Part shown: in pieces, positions 14,429 through 23,543 of the stretch
How the letters are laid out: the number at the start of each line of letters is the position of its first letter
How positions within the stretch are numbered: position 1 is the stretch's first letter
NCBI GenBank assembly: GCA_002423545.1
Contig: DIWP01000017.1
Coordinates: forward strand, 1 to 43,475
Direction: 5' to 3'
Source of the DNA: Thermoleophilia bacterium UBA6103
GTDB taxonomy: Bacteria; Actinomycetota; Thermoleophilia; UBA2241
Length of the DNA: 43,475 nt
Program-made: the position numbers and the translations under genes
Notes under the pieces: model-generated
What the model saw: the letters and a program-made list of their open reading frames with translations, nothing else
Told to the model about the DNA's origin: nothing
The model's database searches: none

Positions 14429-16758
14429 TCCGTGACACCGGCCGTGAGGCTGCGCGGCCGGTCGCGCACGGCTTCCAGCCGCTGCGGGGACCGCTCGCGG
14501 CACGCCGCACGCAGCGCATGCATGTCGGCCAGCGAGAGCAGCCAGGCCAGCGTCGATTCGGCGCCCTGGTTCAGATTCGGCCCCTCGGCCCCGAGGCCGT
14601 CACAGCAGGCGCCGGTCACGGGGTCGTGCAACGGCGCGTTGAGGTCGTTGTGACCGAGGAACCACTCGAAGACCTGGTCGGCCGCTTCCGCCCAGCGGCC
14701 GGCGCCGGTGACGGCGTAGGCGGCCGCGTACGCCTCGATCATCGACTGCGCTTCGATCGGCTGCTGATCGAAGCGCGCCCGGCGTCCGTCGCGCCGGTAC
14801 CAGCCGTCGTTGCCGATGGGAGAGAAGCGCCCCTCCGCCAGCTGCACCTCGGTCAGCCAGTCGAGCGCCTGGACGCCGATGCGGATCATGCCCGCGTCCT
14901 GGAGCGACGCGCCGGTCACGATGAGGGCCTGGGCGAGCTTGCCGTTGTCGTAGGTGAGGATGTCGTCGAACCAGAACCAGTCGTCGGCGGCGTTGCGGCG
15001 GAAGTCCCGTTCGATGCGTGCCGCCAGGAGCCTGGCGGTGCGCCGCGCCCGGCTGTCGCCGGCGAACCTCTGCAGGTAGGCATTGATGCCCACCAGAGCC
15101 AGAGCGGACGAGCGCGGATGCACAAAGTCGTCGGCCGCCGGCAAGGCCTGGTTGAAGAGCCAGGTGGCGGTCGCCATGTGACCCTTGTCGGCCGAGGCTC
15201 CGGCGGTGACCCCCAGCGCCCACAGCGCCCGGCCCTGACTGTCCTCGGACCCCGCGCTCGGCTCGAAGCGCCGGTCGTAGGACATGAAGTTGCGGAACCG
15301 TCCGCTGCCGGGGTCGAGCGCGTGCGCCAGGAAGCTCAGGTAACAGGCGGTCATCGACTCCACCTGGTCGTCCTCGGCCAGCAGGTCGTGGGCGGTCATC
15401 GAGAGCACGAGCGCCCGCGCGTTGTCGTCGGTGCAGTAGCCGTGGGCACGGTCCGGCGTGGTGAACCGGGCGTGCTGCAGCAGGCCGGTGTCGTCGGTCA
15501 TACGGCGCAGGTGGCCGAGCTCGATCGCGGGGAGGCTCGCGGTGGCCGGCAGCAGGGTCGGTGCCGAGAAGCGGCGTGTCGGCTGTCGCCGGCCGCGCTC
15601 CCTGGCGTGCGCGAACACGCCGAAGTACTGGTCGGCGACCGTGCTCCAGACGGCGTCTCGCGTGAACAGATAGGCGCGCTTGCGCATGGCGTGGCGGCGC
15701 ACGGGGTCGTCGAGGAGCGCGGTGATGTTCCCGGCCAGCGCCTGTGCGTCGCCGAACGGGGTGATGACCCCGCGGCCTTCCGCCAGCATCTCGGTCGCGT
15801 ACCAGTAGGGAGTGGAGACCACGGCCTTGCCGCTGCCCATCGCGTACGCCAGCGTGCCCGAAGTGATCTGGGCCTCGTTAGCGTAGGGAGTGACGTAGAC
15901 GTCGGCGCAGCCCAGGAACGCGCTCAGCTCTTCGAGGTCGGCGAAGCGGTCCAGGAGGCGGAGGTTGCCGCTCACCCCCAGGCTCTCGGCCAGACGCAGC
16001 AGGGCCGTGCGGTACCGCTCTCCTTCCTGCTGCTTGAGATTCGGATGGGTGACGCCGAGGACCAGGTAGATGAGGTCCGGGTGGCTCGCCACGATCTGGG
16101 GCAGCGCCTCGATCATGTGCTCGATGCCCTTGTTGGGTGAGAGGAGACCGAAGGTGGCGGCGACGGTGCGGCCCTCGACCCCGAAGCGCTCCTTGTGATA
16201 GCTGGGATCGATGAAGGGCAGGTCGGGGATGCCGTGATGGACGAAGGCGATCTTCTCCTCCGGCACGTGGTAGATGTCCTGCAACGATCCGACGGCCCGG
16301 TGGCTCATGACCACGAGCTTGGCCGAGAGCCGTGCGATCTCGGCGGTGACGTCGCGTTCCTCCGGGCTCGGCTCCTCGAGGACCGTGTGGAGCGTGGTCA
16401 CCACCGGCATGCGCAGCCGGCCGATGAGGTCGAGGACATGAGCCCCGGCAGGTCCGCCGAAGATCCCGTACTCGTGTTGCAGGCTGGCGAGCTCGACCCC
16501 GTTGCTGTTGAGGAACTCGGCGGCCAGGCGATAGTCGCCGGGCTGCTGCTCGCCGATCTCGAAGTGGACGCGAGCGGGATAGGCGTAGCCCTCCGGCCGA
16601 TCGTTCATCGCCACCGTCCACACGTCGCTGTGCGGGGCGGCGGTCGCCAGAGACTCGGCCAGATCGGTGGTGAACGTGGCGATCCCGCAGCGTCGCGGGA
16701 CGTAGTTGCCGATGACCGCGAGACGGTCGGGGCGATGGTCGAGACACTGGTCTGGCAT
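14425..16758 (-). CDS. GT4 glycosyltransferase with C-terminal (alpha/alpha)6 hairpin domain, first gene of the sugar operon
   Basis: 777 residues; ATG 16758 has AGGAAGG upstream, and the longer upstream frame is not protein-like. Residues 8-395 are a GT-B GT4 transferase (RLAVIGNYVPRRCGIATFTTDL start; LQHEYGIFGGPAG; FGLLSPNKGIEHMIEAL; donor region PYANEAQITSGTLAYAMGSG, where the usual E-x7-E is altered). Residues 420-755 are a six-hairpin glycosidase-like domain (GYCTDDNARALVLSM; SEDSQGRALWALG; FWFDDILTYDNGKLAQALI; QPIEAQSMIEAYAAAY; NLNQGAESTLAWLLSL). The domain pair suggests synthesis plus trimming or length control of one oligosaccharide. The 388-bp gap 16759-17146 upstream holds no gene and presumably the operon promoter, which I cannot pinpoint. 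Confidence 0.83.
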   Translation of the reverse strand: MPDQCLDHRPDRLAVIGNYVPRRCGIATFTTDLAESLATAAPHSDVWTVAMNDRPEGYAYPARVHFEIGEQQPGDYRLAAEFLNSNGVELASLQHEYGIFGGPAGAHVLDLIGRLRMPVVTTLHTVLEEPSPEERDVTAEIARLSAKLVVMSHRAVGSLQDIYHVPEEKIAFVHHGIPDLPFIDPSYHKERFGVEGRTVAATFGLLSPNKGIEHMIEALPQIVASHPDLIYLVLGVTHPNLKQQEGERYRTALLRLAESLGVSGNLRLLDRFADLEELSAFLGCADVYVTPYANEAQITSGTLAYAMGSGKAVVSTPYWYATEMLAEGRGVITPFGDAQALAGNITALLDDPVRRHAMRKRAYLFTRDAVWSTVADQYFGVFAHARERGRRQPTRRFSAPTLLPATASLPAIELGHLRRMTDDTGLLQHARFTTPDRAHGYCTDDNARALVLSMTAHDLLAEDDQVESMTACYLSFLAHALDPGSGRFRNFMSYDRRFEPSAGSEDSQGRALWALGVTAGASADKGHMATATWLFNQALPAADDFVHPRSSALALVGINAYLQRFAGDSRARRTARLLAARIERDFRRNAADDWFWFDDILTYDNGKLAQALIVTGASLQDAGMIRIGVQALDWLTEVQLAEGRFSPIGNDGWYRRDGRRARFDQQPIEAQSMIEAYAAAYAVTGAGRWAEAADQVFEWFLGHNDLNAPLHDPVTGACCDGLGAEGPNLNQGAESTLAWLLSLADMHALRAACRERSPQRLEAVRDRPRSLTAGVTE

Positions 16759-17146
16759 GGGCGCCTTCCTGTTCCCGGCCGCTCGTCCCGATGCCTTCAG
16801 CTCTCCAGGCTGCCGGTGGGGTCGCGGCATGGAGAGGTCGCAGTGGGGGAGTGGCCGTAGCTCCTGAGTGCGGATCGTTCCGCGGATCTGTCTGGAGTCG
16901 CACGACCGCGCACGGAAGTGACGAGACCCCGGGGTCCTGGCCCCGGCGGGTCGGATGCTCAGACAGTCGCGGCCGCACAGGCGGAGTGAAGAGCGCCTCA
17001 GCTTCTCCGTGATCCGGAGCCGTGCCGGCCGGCGGATCGACTTCGTGGAGGCAGGCGAAACTGTGGAAGTCGCGAGCGTCTGGCTCGTGGAGAGCACAGA
17101 CCCTTAAGTGCCTTCTACTCTACCACAGAGCGACCGGTCTGGGCGG

Positions 17147-17584
17147 CTACTTGCGCAGCGAGGCCTGCAAGTCGCGGGCGTGCTCTTCCTCGGTGATCAA
17201 GATGTCCTCGAGGGCGCGCCGCAGCCCGTACTCACCGAGCATCTCGGCCTGGGCGATGCGTTCCTTGTAGCGGGCGATGGCGTCGAGCTCGCCCTCCAGG
17301 TCCTGCTCGAGCATGGTCGTGCTGTCGTCAGAGACATGGATCTCGGCCACGTCGTAGGCGGGCACACCGCCGAGGAAGGCGATCTGCTCGGAGAGGGCCA
17401 CCGCGTGAGTGTGCTCCTCGGTGGCGTGGACGAGCAGCTCCTTGCTGATGGCGTCGTACTCCGGACCGGTGATGACGGCGCCGTGCTGTACGTATTGGAT
17501 GAGCGCCGAGTACTCCTTGGCGAGGTCGTTGTTGAGCTCGTCGATGAGCTCCTCGACGTTCAGCTCACGGACCTTGCGTGGCAT
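17147..17584 (-). CDS. Ferritin-like diiron protein (bacterioferritin/Dps-like)
   Basis: 145 residues from ATG 17584 (AAGGGAG upstream). A four-helix bundle with the carboxylate/histidine pattern of a diiron site: E24 in helix 1 (LAKEYSALIQY), E57-x-x-H60 (EEHTHA), E97/E99 in helix 3 (LEGELDAIARYKERI) and E132-x-x-H135 in helix 4 (EEEHARDL). Families fitting this are the bacterioferritin/rubrerythrin-like 'ferritin-like domain' proteins that store iron or remove peroxide; the haem-binding methionine of true bacterioferritin cannot be assigned. It is divergent from the GGDEF/EAL gene. Confidence 0.8.
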   Translation of the reverse strand: MPRKVRELNVEELIDELNNDLAKEYSALIQYVQHGAVITGPEYDAISKELLVHATEEHTHAVALSEQIAFLGGVPAYDVAEIHVSDDSTTMLEQDLEGELDAIARYKERIAQAEMLGEYGLRRALEDILITEEEHARDLQASLRK

Positions 17585-17784
17585 GGGACTGCTCCCTTCG
17601 TCTTCGGGGTGACCGGTGGGCGCGCATAAGGCGCCTGCGGACGTGGTTCCCGCGATCGGCACGCTTCAACCGTGTCGCATCGGAGGGGGATCGCAGGGCC
17701 GTGGCGCGCGCCGTATGGGCCCTGCTGCGGCGGAGCCGCGGCGAGTTGCTCAGGGAGACGACGCATTCTGCCGATAACGCAGGC

Positions 17785-20148
17785 ATGTTCACTCTGCGTA
17801 CCGACGGACTCCTGTGGCAAGGGAGCGGCACCGCAGTCGACGTGGCACGTCCGCGCCGGTTGACCTCGTGGCCCATCATCATCTACTTGGTGTTCGGAGG
17901 ATCGATCGTGGTGGCGGTGGCCGGCGGTGTGCTCGGTGACTGGGCGTCGGCAGCCTTCCTGACGATCGCACTGGCGACGATCGCCGCCATGACCATCTCT
18001 GTCTGGAGTCGCCGTCCAGCGCACATGGGTCACTGGGTCGCCATCATCGCGGCGTTCGCCCTGTTCCTCTTCGGAGGCGTGGCGCGCTACCAGCTGGCTG
18101 TCACCGGCAACATCACCGAGAGTCGCTCGCTGATCCCCGACCTCATCACGTTGCCCGGCTACCTGCTGCTCGCCGCCGGTCTCCTCGGTTTCTCGCGTAG
18201 CTCGTCGGTCGAGCCGCAGCGAAAGTGGAGCGTGGTGCTCGACGCTTCGATCGCGGCACTGGCGGCCGCCGCCGTGATCTGGGTGACCGCCATCCAGCCG
18301 ATGCTTGCTCAAGGCGCCGCGCTGCGGGCGACGATCGTCCTGATCCTCTATCCATCGATGTCGATCTTCATGGTCGTGGTGACGCTGCGCATCGCGTTCA
18401 ACCCAGAGCAGGAGCGTGTGCCGGCGTACTGGCTGCTGCTCATGGCGGTCACCTTCATGCTTGTGAGCGACGTTCTCTACATGGCCGCCGACGCCGATCT
18501 TGTCGCCGTGCCGGAACGGCTGCTCGACCTGCCCTACATGCTGGCGCTCCTCAGCGCTGGAGTGGCGGCTTTACATCCGACGATGCGCATGCTCACCGAG
18601 CCGGGCCGGCCCACACGCATGACCAGACCGACCATCCGCATCGCGCTGGTGGGCATCGCGCTGGTAGTGCCGGCGCTGCTCGTCCTCAAGGGCGTGGGAC
18701 CGACCACGACCGACCGTGTGGTCCTCAGCCTGTTGATGCTGGCGATGGCCGCCGCCGCAGTGCTGCGCATCGTCCAGGCGCTGCGTATCGCCCATTCATC
18801 CGAGGCCCGGCTGGTCTTTCAGGCCCATCACGACAGCCTGACCGAGCTGCCCAACCGGCGGCTCATGGAGCGGCACCTGTCGCGGCTGCTCGACCGGGCG
18901 CGCGTCGATGACACACATGTGGCGCTCCTCTACATCGACCTCGACCGCTTCAAGCTGGTCAACGACACGCTCGGGCACAGCCACGGTGACCAGCTGCTGG
19001 TGGAGGTGGCCGGACGCCTGCGTGAGAACGTACGGCCGAGCGACCTGGTGACTCGCATCGGCGGCGACGAGTTCATGATCCTGCTCGGGGACGTGGTCAG
19101 CATCTCGCACGCTCTGGACCTGGCCAACAGACTGCGGTCCTGCCTCAAGGTCCCGTTCGACATCAGCGGCATGACGTTCTACGTGTCGGCCAGCGTCGGT
19201 CTGGCGTATGCCTCGGGCGACGATCCGGCGGCGAACGTGGAGACGCTGGTCCGCGACGCCGACACCGCGATGTATCAGGCCAAGGACGCCGGTCGCGACG
19301 CCGTGGCGGTGTTCGACGAGACGATGCGCGTCCGCGTGGAGCAGCGTGTCGAGATCGAGCGCGACCTCCACGATGCCGTCAGCCTCAACCAGCTGCACCT
19401 GGTGTACCAGCCGATCGTCCGCCTGCCGCACGGCGTGACGATGGGCATGGAGGCGCTCGTGCGCTGGACACACCCCGAGCACGGAGTCGTCGGGCCGGCG
19501 AGGTTCATCCCGCTGGCCGAGGAGGACGGGCTCATCTCGGAGATCGGCGAGTGGGTCCTCGACGAGGCCGTGGGTCAGTTCGCGGCCTGGCGCCGGCAGT
19601 GGCCGGACATGGCGAACCTGTACATCTCAGTCAATCTGTCCGGTCTGCAGCTCTACGACGACAGCATCGTCACCCATGTCACCGACGCGCTGACGCTGCA
19701 CGGCCTGCCGGGATCCTGTCTCTGTCTGGAGCTGACCGAGTCGGTGGTCATGGACGACCCCGACGCCGCCGCCGCGGTCCTCCGCGAGCTGCGCAGGCTG
19801 GGCGTACAGGTGGCCATCGACGACTTCGGTTCCGAGTACTCCTCGCTGGCGTATCTCAAGCGCTTCCCGGCCACCATCCTGAAGATCGACCAGTCCTTCA
19901 TCGGCAACGTGGCGAATACCGACAGCCCCGACACCACCCTGGTGGCGACCATCGTCGCCATGGCGCAGGGCCTCGGGATCGGGACGGTCGCGGAGGGCGT
20001 CGAGAGCTCGGCGCAGAGCGAGCGGCTCATCGAGTTGGGGTGCGATGCGGCGCAGGGCTACCTGTACTCGCGGCCGGTGGGCCCGGACAGGCTCCCCGAG
20101 GTCGTGACGGCTCTGGGGACGCACAAGCTGCAGCTGGTGAAGTCCTGA
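17785..20148 (+). CDS. Membrane-bound diguanylate cyclase / c-di-GMP phosphodiesterase (GGDEF-EAL)
   Basis: 787 residues with ATG 17785; a GTG at 17701 with GGAGGG further upstream is an alternative start. Residues 33-345 hold about nine or ten membrane helices as a sensory module of unknown ligand. Residues 350-515 are the GGDEF domain with intact active-site GGDEF (426-430) and the inhibitory I-site R-P-S-D five residues before it. Residues 525-775 are the EAL domain with E556-A-L-V-R-W, S-V-N-L-S, E-L-T-E-S, IDDFGSEYSSL, LKIDQSF and AEGVES, the full catalytic set. Both activities therefore appear possible. c-di-GMP turnover is presumably set by the membrane signal. The convergent neighbour is a GNAT/AHL-synthase-like gene. 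Confidence 0.92.
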   Translation: MFTLRTDGLLWQGSGTAVDVARPRRLTSWPIIIYLVFGGSIVVAVAGGVLGDWASAAFLTIALATIAAMTISVWSRRPAHMGHWVAIIAAFALFLFGGVARYQLAVTGNITESRSLIPDLITLPGYLLLAAGLLGFSRSSSVEPQRKWSVVLDASIAALAAAAVIWVTAIQPMLAQGAALRATIVLILYPSMSIFMVVVTLRIAFNPEQERVPAYWLLLMAVTFMLVSDVLYMAADADLVAVPERLLDLPYMLALLSAGVAALHPTMRMLTEPGRPTRMTRPTIRIALVGIALVVPALLVLKGVGPTTTDRVVLSLLMLAMAAAAVLRIVQALRIAHSSEARLVFQAHHDSLTELPNRRLMERHLSRLLDRARVDDTHVALLYIDLDRFKLVNDTLGHSHGDQLLVEVAGRLRENVRPSDLVTRIGGDEFMILLGDVVSISHALDLANRLRSCLKVPFDISGMTFYVSASVGLAYASGDDPAANVETLVRDADTAMYQAKDAGRDAVAVFDETMRVRVEQRVEIERDLHDAVSLNQLHLVYQPIVRLPHGVTMGMEALVRWTHPEHGVVGPARFIPLAEEDGLISEIGEWVLDEAVGQFAAWRRQWPDMANLYISVNLSGLQLYDDSIVTHVTDALTLHGLPGSCLCLELTESVVMDDPDAAAAVLRELRRLGVQVAIDDFGSEYSSLAYLKRFPATILKIDQSFIGNVANTDSPDTTLVATIVAMAQGLGIGTVAEGVESSAQSERLIELGCDAAQGYLYSRPVGPDRLPEVVTALGTHKLQLVKS

Positions 20149-20152
20149 CGGT

Positions 20153-20989
20153 CTAGCGGGCGTTGCCCCCGCCGACGGCGACCCGCTGGTCGAGCCGATC
20201 GAGGTCGACCCGTCGCAGCGCCCGCTCCAGCCCGATACCCTGGATGAGGATCTCGTGCAGGTCCCGGTTGGTGGCGGCCAGCCGCTTCTCGGCCGCGATC
20301 ACGTCGCACCAGGCCGGGATGCTCGTGGGCGACTCGTAGTACGGCTTGGGGCCGACGCCCTTGTAGCCGGCGAAGATCAGGCAGAGCTGCCAGCGGACGA
20401 GCCTGAAGACCGGCATGTCGATGATGGTGACGAACCACTCGACGCCGCTCCGCAGGGCGGCCAGCGACAGAGACTGGTAGAGGCCCATGCCGACCAGGCC
20501 GCGGGCGGCCCTGCCGCGGTACCCGGCGTCGATGGCGTAGGTCGCGATGTCCCAGGTCTTCTCGGGATCGATGGTGACGCCGGTGCGCTCCATCATCGCC
20601 GTCACCGGCTCGCCCCAGACCGGCTCCACGTCGTTGAGGCTCTTGAAGCCCAGCGGCCCCGGCAGGCCGACGCGCATCATGCCGGCCGGCACCATGCGCA
20701 GGTGGTCGACGATGCAGAGGAAGATGCTGCTCGCATCGTACGGCTCGTACCCTTCGGCCATGACCTCTGGAAGGTCGCCGCAGGCTTCGAAGAAGACCTG
20801 CTGCTCGACGTAGCGGCAGAGATCGGCGCCCGGCTCATCGTGGTGGAACAGGTACGCGCCGAACGGCTCCGACGCGCCGGGTGCGGTCACGTCCCGGGTG
20901 AGCCGGCGCAGCTCCGCGTCCTGCAGGTCGACGACCTTGGCCACCGCGAAGACCCCCTCCAGCGTGAACACCGTGCGATCGAGAGCCAT
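20153..20989 (-). CDS. GNAT-fold acyltransferase resembling the acyl-homoserine-lactone-synthase superfamily
   Basis: 278 residues from ATG 20989 (no clear ribosome site). Recognisable elements are FFEACGDLPEVMAEGYEPYD followed by SSIFLCIVDHLRMVPAGMMRVGLPG (the beta4-beta5 region in which GNAT/LuxI-like enzymes hold a donor), GFKSLNDVE, WDIATYAIDAGYRGRAARGLVGMGLYQSLSLAALRSGVEWFVTIID (acyl-CoA/ACP-binding-like helix and strand), and GVGPKPYYESPTSIPAWCDV. The overall order matches LuxI/FeeM-like N-acyltransferases, but I recognise no exact family and the acyl donor and acceptor are unknown. It lies 4 bp from the end of the GGDEF/EAL gene and is divergent from a YrhK-like membrane protein gene. 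Confidence 0.55.
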   Translation of the reverse strand: MALDRTVFTLEGVFAVAKVVDLQDAELRRLTRDVTAPGASEPFGAYLFHHDEPGADLCRYVEQQVFFEACGDLPEVMAEGYEPYDASSIFLCIVDHLRMVPAGMMRVGLPGPLGFKSLNDVEPVWGEPVTAMMERTGVTIDPEKTWDIATYAIDAGYRGRAARGLVGMGLYQSLSLAALRSGVEWFVTIIDMPVFRLVRWQLCLIFAGYKGVGPKPYYESPTSIPAWCDVIAAEKRLAATNRDLHEILIQGIGLERALRRVDLDRLDQRVAVGGGNAR

Positions 20990-21077
20990 AGTATCGCGAG
21001 GACAGGTCCGGCGACAGCACCCGCGCTGGGCCGCGGAGCGTCGGATCGGCCGCTCGGCAGACGGTAGACTTCCCGCC

Positions 21078-22004
21078 ATGGGTGAACGCTGGAACCTGAT
21101 CGCCACCCGGGGACCGGGGCCTTTCGTGACTCAGGAGGTGTGGCGATCCGAGGGCGGCGAGACCGTTGTCCTCGATTCGCGCTGCAGGCGGAAGCGGTCG
21201 CCGCGGCTCAATCCCGCGCTGCGACGGGGAGCTCACGGAAAGCGGGCGTTCCTCTGGGCGCCGCGCCGGCTCACCTGGTGGATCAGCGTCCTGTTCATGA
21301 TCGGCGCCACGTGCTTCGCGGTGCCGTCGCTGTCTGTGTTCGCGGACGCGACGTCAGCCATGACGGTCGCCGTCGTCTACCTCGCCGGATCGCTGTTCTT
21401 CACAAGTGCCGGCTACCTGCAGCTCTTCGAGTCCATCAACGCCGGCCGCGAGTCGGGGCCCGGTGCAGCGCAGGGACTCTCTCATCGCCTCGTGCCCCTG
21501 GCGTGGCAGCCGCATCGCATCGACTACTGGGCCACGCTGGTCCAGTTCGTCGGGACGCTGTTCTTCAACGTCACGACCTTTCGGGCGCTGGACATCACGT
21601 TGAGTGGGCGCGACTACGACTACGAGGTGTGGCGACCAAACGCCTTCGGCAGTGTCTGCTTCCTGATCGCCAGCTACCTGGCCGATGCGGAGATCAGCCA
21701 CTCGTTCTGGCACCAGCGTGTGCGCACCCTTGCCTGGTGGATCGCGGCGGCCAACATGGTGGGCTCAGTGGCGTTCGGCGTCTCTGCCGTGAGCGCGTGG
21801 GAGCTGCCCTCCGGCGCCATGCTCTTCACGGACACGGCTCGCCTGGGCACGCTGGTGGGTGCGGTCTGCTTCTTCGCCGGTGCATTCCTGCTGCTGCCGG
21901 AGGCCGCTCGGGAACAGCCGGAGGTGCCCGCGGATCTCGTCGGCACGTGCTCGCCGGTTCACGCACCCGCCCCTGAGGAGCCGGGATGCCGGGGCAGCGA
22001 TTGA
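21078..22004 (+). CDS. YrhK-like multi-pass membrane protein
   Basis: 308 residues from ATG 21078. A 65-residue basic cytoplasmic arm is followed by six or so membrane segments: WWISVLFMIGATCFAVPSL, VYLAGSLFFTSAGYLQLFE, WATLVQFVGTLFFNVTTF, SVCFLIASYLADA, LAWWIAAANMVGSVAFGVSAV and LGTLVGAVCFFAGAFLLLPEA. Two of these pairs resemble the YrhK domain (PF14145), a helical pair with short G-S-x-x-F motifs. The function of YrhK proteins is unknown. Regulation is not visible; the 88-bp divergent gap shared with the GNAT gene must contain both promoters. Confidence 0.6.
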   Translation: MGERWNLIATRGPGPFVTQEVWRSEGGETVVLDSRCRRKRSPRLNPALRRGAHGKRAFLWAPRRLTWWISVLFMIGATCFAVPSLSVFADATSAMTVAVVYLAGSLFFTSAGYLQLFESINAGRESGPGAAQGLSHRLVPLAWQPHRIDYWATLVQFVGTLFFNVTTFRALDITLSGRDYDYEVWRPNAFGSVCFLIASYLADAEISHSFWHQRVRTLAWWIAAANMVGSVAFGVSAVSAWELPSGAMLFTDTARLGTLVGAVCFFAGAFLLLPEAAREQPEVPADLVGTCSPVHAPAPEEPGCRGSD

Positions 22005-22083
22005 CGTCCGGGCCGACGGGGCAAGAGCGGTGAGGAAGCTCGCCGGCCATCGGTGGGACGTCGAATCTCGAAAGGATGGGGCC

Positions 22084-22272
22084 ATGAAGGCGATCGTCGA
22101 CGAGGACGCCTGTACGGCATGCGGACTCTGTGAGGACACCTGCCCGGAGGTGTTCGAGCTCCAGGACGACGTGGCCGTGGTCCTGGTGGACACGGTGCCG
22201 GAAGACCAGGAGGATGTGTGCCGTCAGGCGGCGGAGGAGTGTCCCGCGGAGGCGATCACGATCGAGGAGTGA
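22084..22272 (+). CDS. Small [4Fe-4S] ferredoxin, Thermotoga type
   Basis: 62 residues; ATG 22084 has a purine-rich GGATGGGG just upstream. C10, C13, C16 and C53 (followed by Pro) are the ligands of a single [4Fe-4S] cluster. C20 and C46 sit where monocluster ferredoxins such as that of Thermotoga maritima form a disulfide in place of the second cluster. It is an acidic electron carrier, cytoplasmic, and a possible redox partner for the NfnAB-type enzyme encoded at 30487-32806, though nothing in the sequence links them directly. Confidence 0.88.
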   Translation: MKAIVDEDACTACGLCEDTCPEVFELQDDVAVVLVDTVPEDQEDVCRQAAEECPAEAITIEE

Positions 22273-22452
22273 CGGGCGGGGACGGGCGGCCGTCGGCTGC
22301 GCCCGCCCGCGCGGTTGCCATCGACGCCCAGCGGGAAAGAGCAGATCCGACATCGCCCGCGGGCGGCGGCCGGCGCGGCTTGAGCATCCTGCCGAACGTG
22401 CGAGGGCGCGGCTGACCAGGCACGTCGTGCCGGCAGAGCGAAGGAGGACCCT

Positions 22453-22983
22453 ATGGCATCTGGGAATCGCGGCGGCGTGCCGGCATCGATGTGGGGCGGA
22501 CTGCTCGTCGGGGGCATCGTCGCCGCCATCTTGGGGATCATCGTCATCTTCAACCCGTTCGACAGCGTGCGGTTCCTCACTGTCGTGGTGGGGATCGCGT
22601 TTGTCGTCGCCGGCATCTTCGGCATCGTCGCCTCCATCCGCGGCACGTCGCGCATGGGTGCCCTGGGGCCGATCGTGGCGCTCATCGGCGGCATCGTCCT
22701 GATCGTTGTGCCGGAGGGCAGCGTCAAGACGCTTGCCGTCATCGTCGGCATCATCCTGCTGGCGTTCGGCATCGTGACCATCGTCGGCGCCGTGGGTGCG
22801 CGCCAGGATGGCGGCTGGGGTCCGGCGCTCGTGGGCGCAGTGCTGGCCGTGCTGGGACTGATCGTCATCGTCTGGCCGGGTCCCACGCTGGCGCTCATCG
22901 CGATCCTGGTGGGCATCTCGGTGCTGGTCTCGGGGATCGGCATGATCGCCCAGGCGTTCCGGTTGCGCAGCCTGCGGCGCTGA
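22453..22983 (+). CDS. HdeD family (DUF308) six-helix membrane protein
   Basis: 176 residues; ATG with AAGGAGG. Six membrane helices arranged as three similar hairpins, each with the LGIIVIFNP / GGIVLIVVPE / LGLIVIVWPG pattern of DUF308/HdeD proteins. HdeD is associated with acid-stress survival in E. coli; in other bacteria the role is unknown. It is followed 14 bp later by the nitroreductase gene and may be co-transcribed with it. Confidence 0.82.
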   Translation: MASGNRGGVPASMWGGLLVGGIVAAILGIIVIFNPFDSVRFLTVVVGIAFVVAGIFGIVASIRGTSRMGALGPIVALIGGIVLIVVPEGSVKTLAVIVGIILLAFGIVTIVGAVGARQDGGWGPALVGAVLAVLGLIVIVWPGPTLALIAILVGISVLVSGIGMIAQAFRLRSLRR

Positions 22984-22997
22984 CCGGGAGGCCTGCC

Positions 22998-23543
22998 GTG
23001 TTCATTGAGCTGCTGCGCGAGAGAAGAAGCATCAGGAAGTTCGAGGATCGGCCGGTCGAGCGGGAGAAGCTCGACCTGTTGATCGAGGCGGCGCTGCGGG
23101 CGCCCTCGTCGATGGGGCGGGCACCCTGGCGGTTCGTGGTGGTCACCGAGCGCGAGACGATCGATAAGCTGGCGACCGCCAAGCCGCACGGCGCCGCCTT
23201 CCTCAAGGGGGCACCACTGGTGATCGCGGTCTGCGCCGACCCGCGGGAAGCAGACGTCTGGGTCGAGGACGCCTCCATCGCGGCGCTGATCCTGCATCTG
23301 GAGGCGCACGACCTGGGCCTCGGCAGCTGCTGGGTCCAGACGCGACTGCGCGATCATGACGAGCAGCAGACGGCGGCGGAGTACGTCGCCGGGGTGCTGG
23401 AGCTGCCGGCCGGATTGACGGTCGAGGCGATGGTCGGCATCGGATATGCGGCCGAGTCCAAGCCCGGCCACCCGGAGTCCTCGCTGCCGTACGGCAAGGT
23501 CTCTTACCAGCGGCATGGAACGCAGCGCGATGTCGGCGCCTGA
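22998..23543 (+). CDS. Nitroreductase family FMN-dependent oxidoreductase
   Basis: 181 residues from GTG 22998 (GGGAGG 6 bp upstream). Opening FIELLRERRSIRKFEDRPV with R-R-S-I-R gives the FMN-phosphate contacts. APSSMGRAPWRFVVV, GAPLVIAVCADP and AALILHLEAHDLGLGSCWVQ follow in the order of the nitroreductase fold, and the end carries VGIGYAAESKPGHPESSLPYGKV. At 181 residues it is a compact, homodimeric type that reduces small electron-poor substrates with NAD(P)H; the substrate is unknown. It overlaps the start of the MoaE-like gene, forming an operon with it and a Rossmann-fold reductase. Confidence 0.87.
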   Translation: MFIELLRERRSIRKFEDRPVEREKLDLLIEAALRAPSSMGRAPWRFVVVTERETIDKLATAKPHGAAFLKGAPLVIAVCADPREADVWVEDASIAALILHLEAHDLGLGSCWVQTRLRDHDEQQTAAEYVAGVLELPAGLTVEAMVGIGYAAESKPGHPESSLPYGKVSYQRHGTQRDVGA

